DNA of 6,125 nucleotides, taken from assembly GCA_026692885.1 (NCBI GenBank), contig JAPLNJ010000185.1, positions 1 to 6,125 on the forward strand. The letters are read 5' to 3'. The position numbers were made by a program, and so were the translations under genes. The notes under the pieces were generated by a model. The model saw only the letters and a list, made by a program, of their open reading frames with translations. It was not told where the DNA came from and ran no database searches. Below are positions 4,717 through 6,125 of this stretch, piece after piece (the first letter of the stretch is position 1; each line of letters opens with the position of its first letter). The stretch is from Planctomycetota bacterium (GTDB lineage Bacteria; Planctomycetota; Planctomycetia; Pirellulales; Pirellulaceae).

Positions 4717-5973
4717 TTACTTGGCGTAACCCGAACTGTGGACGCCACCGAACGCCCCCATGCCGCCGAGGGCAGCGCCATCGCGGGGCGCGGCGGAGAA
4801 CGACACAACCCGCTTGGATTCGCGTTTCGTGACCACAAGTCCGCTTTGGGTTGAGCTTGTCTTTTCGACGGTGGCTTCCAGGAGGTTTCGCAGGAAGTCC
4901 TGCGCGTCGGCCTGCGTACAGACCTTTTTCGCCTCCGACTGGCGGACTGTCGTAGCGGCGTCCAACGCATGACTTTTCAGCAGCTTCGGCCAGAGCTTAC
5001 GGAACAGCGGCGTGGACTGAAACACATCGGCCGCCTCCACCTTTCCGTTGATCGCGACAACTGCACCGACGACCCTGGGGCAATTGGTTATCGAGGTCTC
5101 CAACGCGTCGACGTAGCCCTGGATCTGTTTGCGCACTTGCGGGCTGGTGTAATTCGCCGAGAACGTGTCACTGCGCGTGGTGGCGCCCGAGGCGGCATTC
5201 GCTTCGCCCACCTGGGTCCAGACTTCGCTCTGAGTCCGGCTGTCCTGAACAGCCAAGCGTCCCTTCCTGTGCAAGCTCCCCGCCGGGGCCACGAACTTAC
5301 CAAGCTGGGCTTCGGTCGCCTTGCGCTGGAGTTCCTGCGAGTCCAACGTCTCTCCCGCTGCTTCCGCCAGGCTCGCGACTTCGGCTGCAGTGTCGCGGGA
5401 ACTGCGGGAGGCCCAGCGACCGTGCTCAACGCAGTAGACCTTGATCGGAGTCGGGGTGCCATCGGGCGGAATAATGGCTTCCTCGCCGACGGCACGATCT
5501 TGCTGGCCGCCGTAGATCACTTCCCCGGGCATCAGGTACACCGGTTTTTTTGCATGGTTCACGACGATCAATCGATTGACATCGCCGCTGCTCCGCCCGA
5601 CTTGATACGATGTGGGGGCCGGAGGGCGGCGCGACCCTGATGGGATTTGAATCGGGTCTGCCGCCAGGTCGCTGTCGTTAGCTCTGGAGCGTGGTGTGCG
5701 GGATCTCTGAGCCGCTGGTCGGCGCGACGCCGGTGGCGTGTGATTGGCATCGTCCACTTCGGATACCTGTACGTTGCCCTCCCTCAGCCCTTCGTCGAGC
5801 GTTAGGTAGGGATCTTCGTCGCGCGACACCTTCGATAAGACGGGGAAGACTGTCAAGTTTCGGTGACTTTCCGGTTCGCCGATGCTGAGATCACTCGACT
5901 GGGCGACGGCGGCCGGCGGTGCGATTGCCATCCAGCAAGTCGAAAGCATGATCGCGAGAATGATGCGTTGCAT
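4717..5973 (-). CDS. Secreted ARPP-1-type protein
   Basis: A protein of 418 residues. Residues 1-24 form a signal peptide (basic start, hydrophobic core, AAVAQ cleavage region), so it is probably exported. Three blocks fit, from memory, the ARPP-1 (DUF6569-type) family. These are LTVFPVL...LTLDEGLREGNVQVSEV at 40-73, VNRLIVVNHAKKPVYLMPGE with GGQQDR and VYCVEHGRW at 132-187, and VVAINGKVEAADVF with LFRKLWPKLL at 305-332. The family is named for genomic association with ADP-ribosylglycohydrolase and rhodanese/phosphatase genes; its biochemical activity is not known to me. No such partner is in this window. Residues 74-130 are an Arg/Ser/Pro-rich insert between the first two blocks, probably a disordered loop. 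The last 20 residues are Gly-rich. The ATG at 5973 has an excellent ribosome site five bases upstream. Gene call firm, family call fairly firm, function unknown. Confidence 0.88.
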   Translation of the reverse strand: MQRIILAIMLSTCWMAIAPPAAVAQSSDLSIGEPESHRNLTVFPVLSKVSRDEDPYLTLDEGLREGNVQVSEVDDANHTPPASRRPAAQRSRTPRSRANDSDLAADPIQIPSGSRRPPAPTSYQVGRSSGDVNRLIVVNHAKKPVYLMPGEVIYGGQQDRAVGEEAIIPPDGTPTPIKVYCVEHGRWASRSSRDTAAEVASLAEAAGETLDSQELQRKATEAQLGKFVAPAGSLHRKGRLAVQDSRTQSEVWTQVGEANAASGATTRSDTFSANYTSPQVRKQIQGYVDALETSITNCPRVVGAVVAINGKVEAADVFQSTPLFRKLWPKLLKSHALDAATTVRQSEAKKVCTQADAQDFLRNLLEATVEKTSSTQSGLVVTKRESKRVVSFSAAPRDGAALGGMGAFGGVHSSGYAK

Positions 5974-5978
5974 TGATG

Positions 5979-5984
5979 CCTCCT
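5979..5984 (-). promoter_or_regulatory. Strong ribosome binding site of the ARPP-1-type gene
   Basis: On the minus strand AGGAGG lies five bases before the ATG at 5973. It is the strongest Shine-Dalgarno sequence in the window, and it fixes the start that yields a signal peptide. Confidence 0.85.
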
Positions 5985-6060
5985 CTGACGAGTTCCGCGG
6001 CGAAAGCGTATGGTCGCCTCGCCGTGCCGGAATCGGTATGACCAGTGCCCCTCTACCCGG

Positions 6061-6089
6061 ATCGTACGGAGTCCGAGGAAGTCTTACAA
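6061..6089 (-). promoter_or_regulatory. Candidate sigma-70-type promoter of the ARPP-1-type gene
   Basis: On the minus strand TTGTAA (6089-6084) and TACGAT (6066-6061) are spaced by exactly 17 bp, each matching the consensus at four of six positions. This would give a 5' leader of about 80 bases before the ATG at 5973. Spacing and position are good; sequence match is moderate. Confidence 0.35.
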
Positions 6090-6097
6090 GAAATTCA

Positions 6098-6111
6098 GGA
6101 TCAGGGATCAG
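6098..6111. repeat. Short tandem repeat
   Basis: GGATCAG occurs twice in direct tandem, with partial extension on both sides. It lies just upstream of the candidate promoter of the ARPP-1-type gene. It is too short to assign a role. Confidence 0.5.
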
Positions 6112-6125
6112 GAGGTCGAATCCCA

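Noticed and set aside
4281..4970. A 229-residue minus-strand frame spanning the convergent spacer
   Set aside because: It overlaps both flanking genes in shadow frames and is Arg/Ser-rich throughout.
4969..5640. A 223-residue plus-strand frame
   Set aside because: It is fully antisense to the ARPP-1-type gene, which has a signal peptide, conserved blocks and a strong ribosome site.

Overview
The window looks like chromosomal DNA from a planctomycete (Planctomycetota, Pirellulales- or Gemmatales-like). I infer this from the high G+C and from several protein signatures that recur in that phylum. These are the short basic 'RRW-x-FSL-x-TLL' membrane anchor at the start of otherwise unrelated proteins, the 24-residue 'T-x-VTD-x-GL' leucine-rich repeat ending in LPNCKI, and the 'DPFSGNPL...GWTIYSVGP...DDGG' C-terminal block. 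No rRNA, tRNA, CRISPR array, transposase or integrase is visible.

Layout: (1) Positions 1-1153, minus strand: a two-gene unit. A membrane-anchored leucine-rich-repeat protein (359-1153) is followed, through a 4-bp ATGA overlap, by a second anchored protein that runs off the left edge (1-362). Their first 68 bp of coding DNA are nearly identical although the rest is not. (2) Positions 1154-1620: divergent spacer with only weak promoter candidates. (3) Positions 1621-2459, plus strand: two small two-helix membrane proteins, tandem paralogues, overlapping by GTGA. (4) Positions 2460-3076: spacer that holds a 5'-truncated remnant of an AMP-forming acyl-CoA synthetase (2804-2998) and a set of short inverted and direct repeats. 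(5) Positions 3077-4489, plus strand: a 470-residue membrane-anchored protein of a planctomycete hypothetical family. (6) Positions 4490-4716: short convergent spacer. (7) Positions 4717-5973, minus strand: a secreted protein with blocks matching the ARPP-1-type family, with a strong ribosome binding site and a plausible upstream promoter.

All five intact or partial genes carry an N-terminal membrane or export signal, so this is an envelope-oriented stretch. Nothing here identifies an enzyme pathway or a defence system. The most interesting signals are the shared, apparently recombining anchor module at the starts of neighbouring genes, the tandem duplication of the small membrane proteins, and the acyl-CoA synthetase fossil. 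I did not find convincing evidence for a new biological system.
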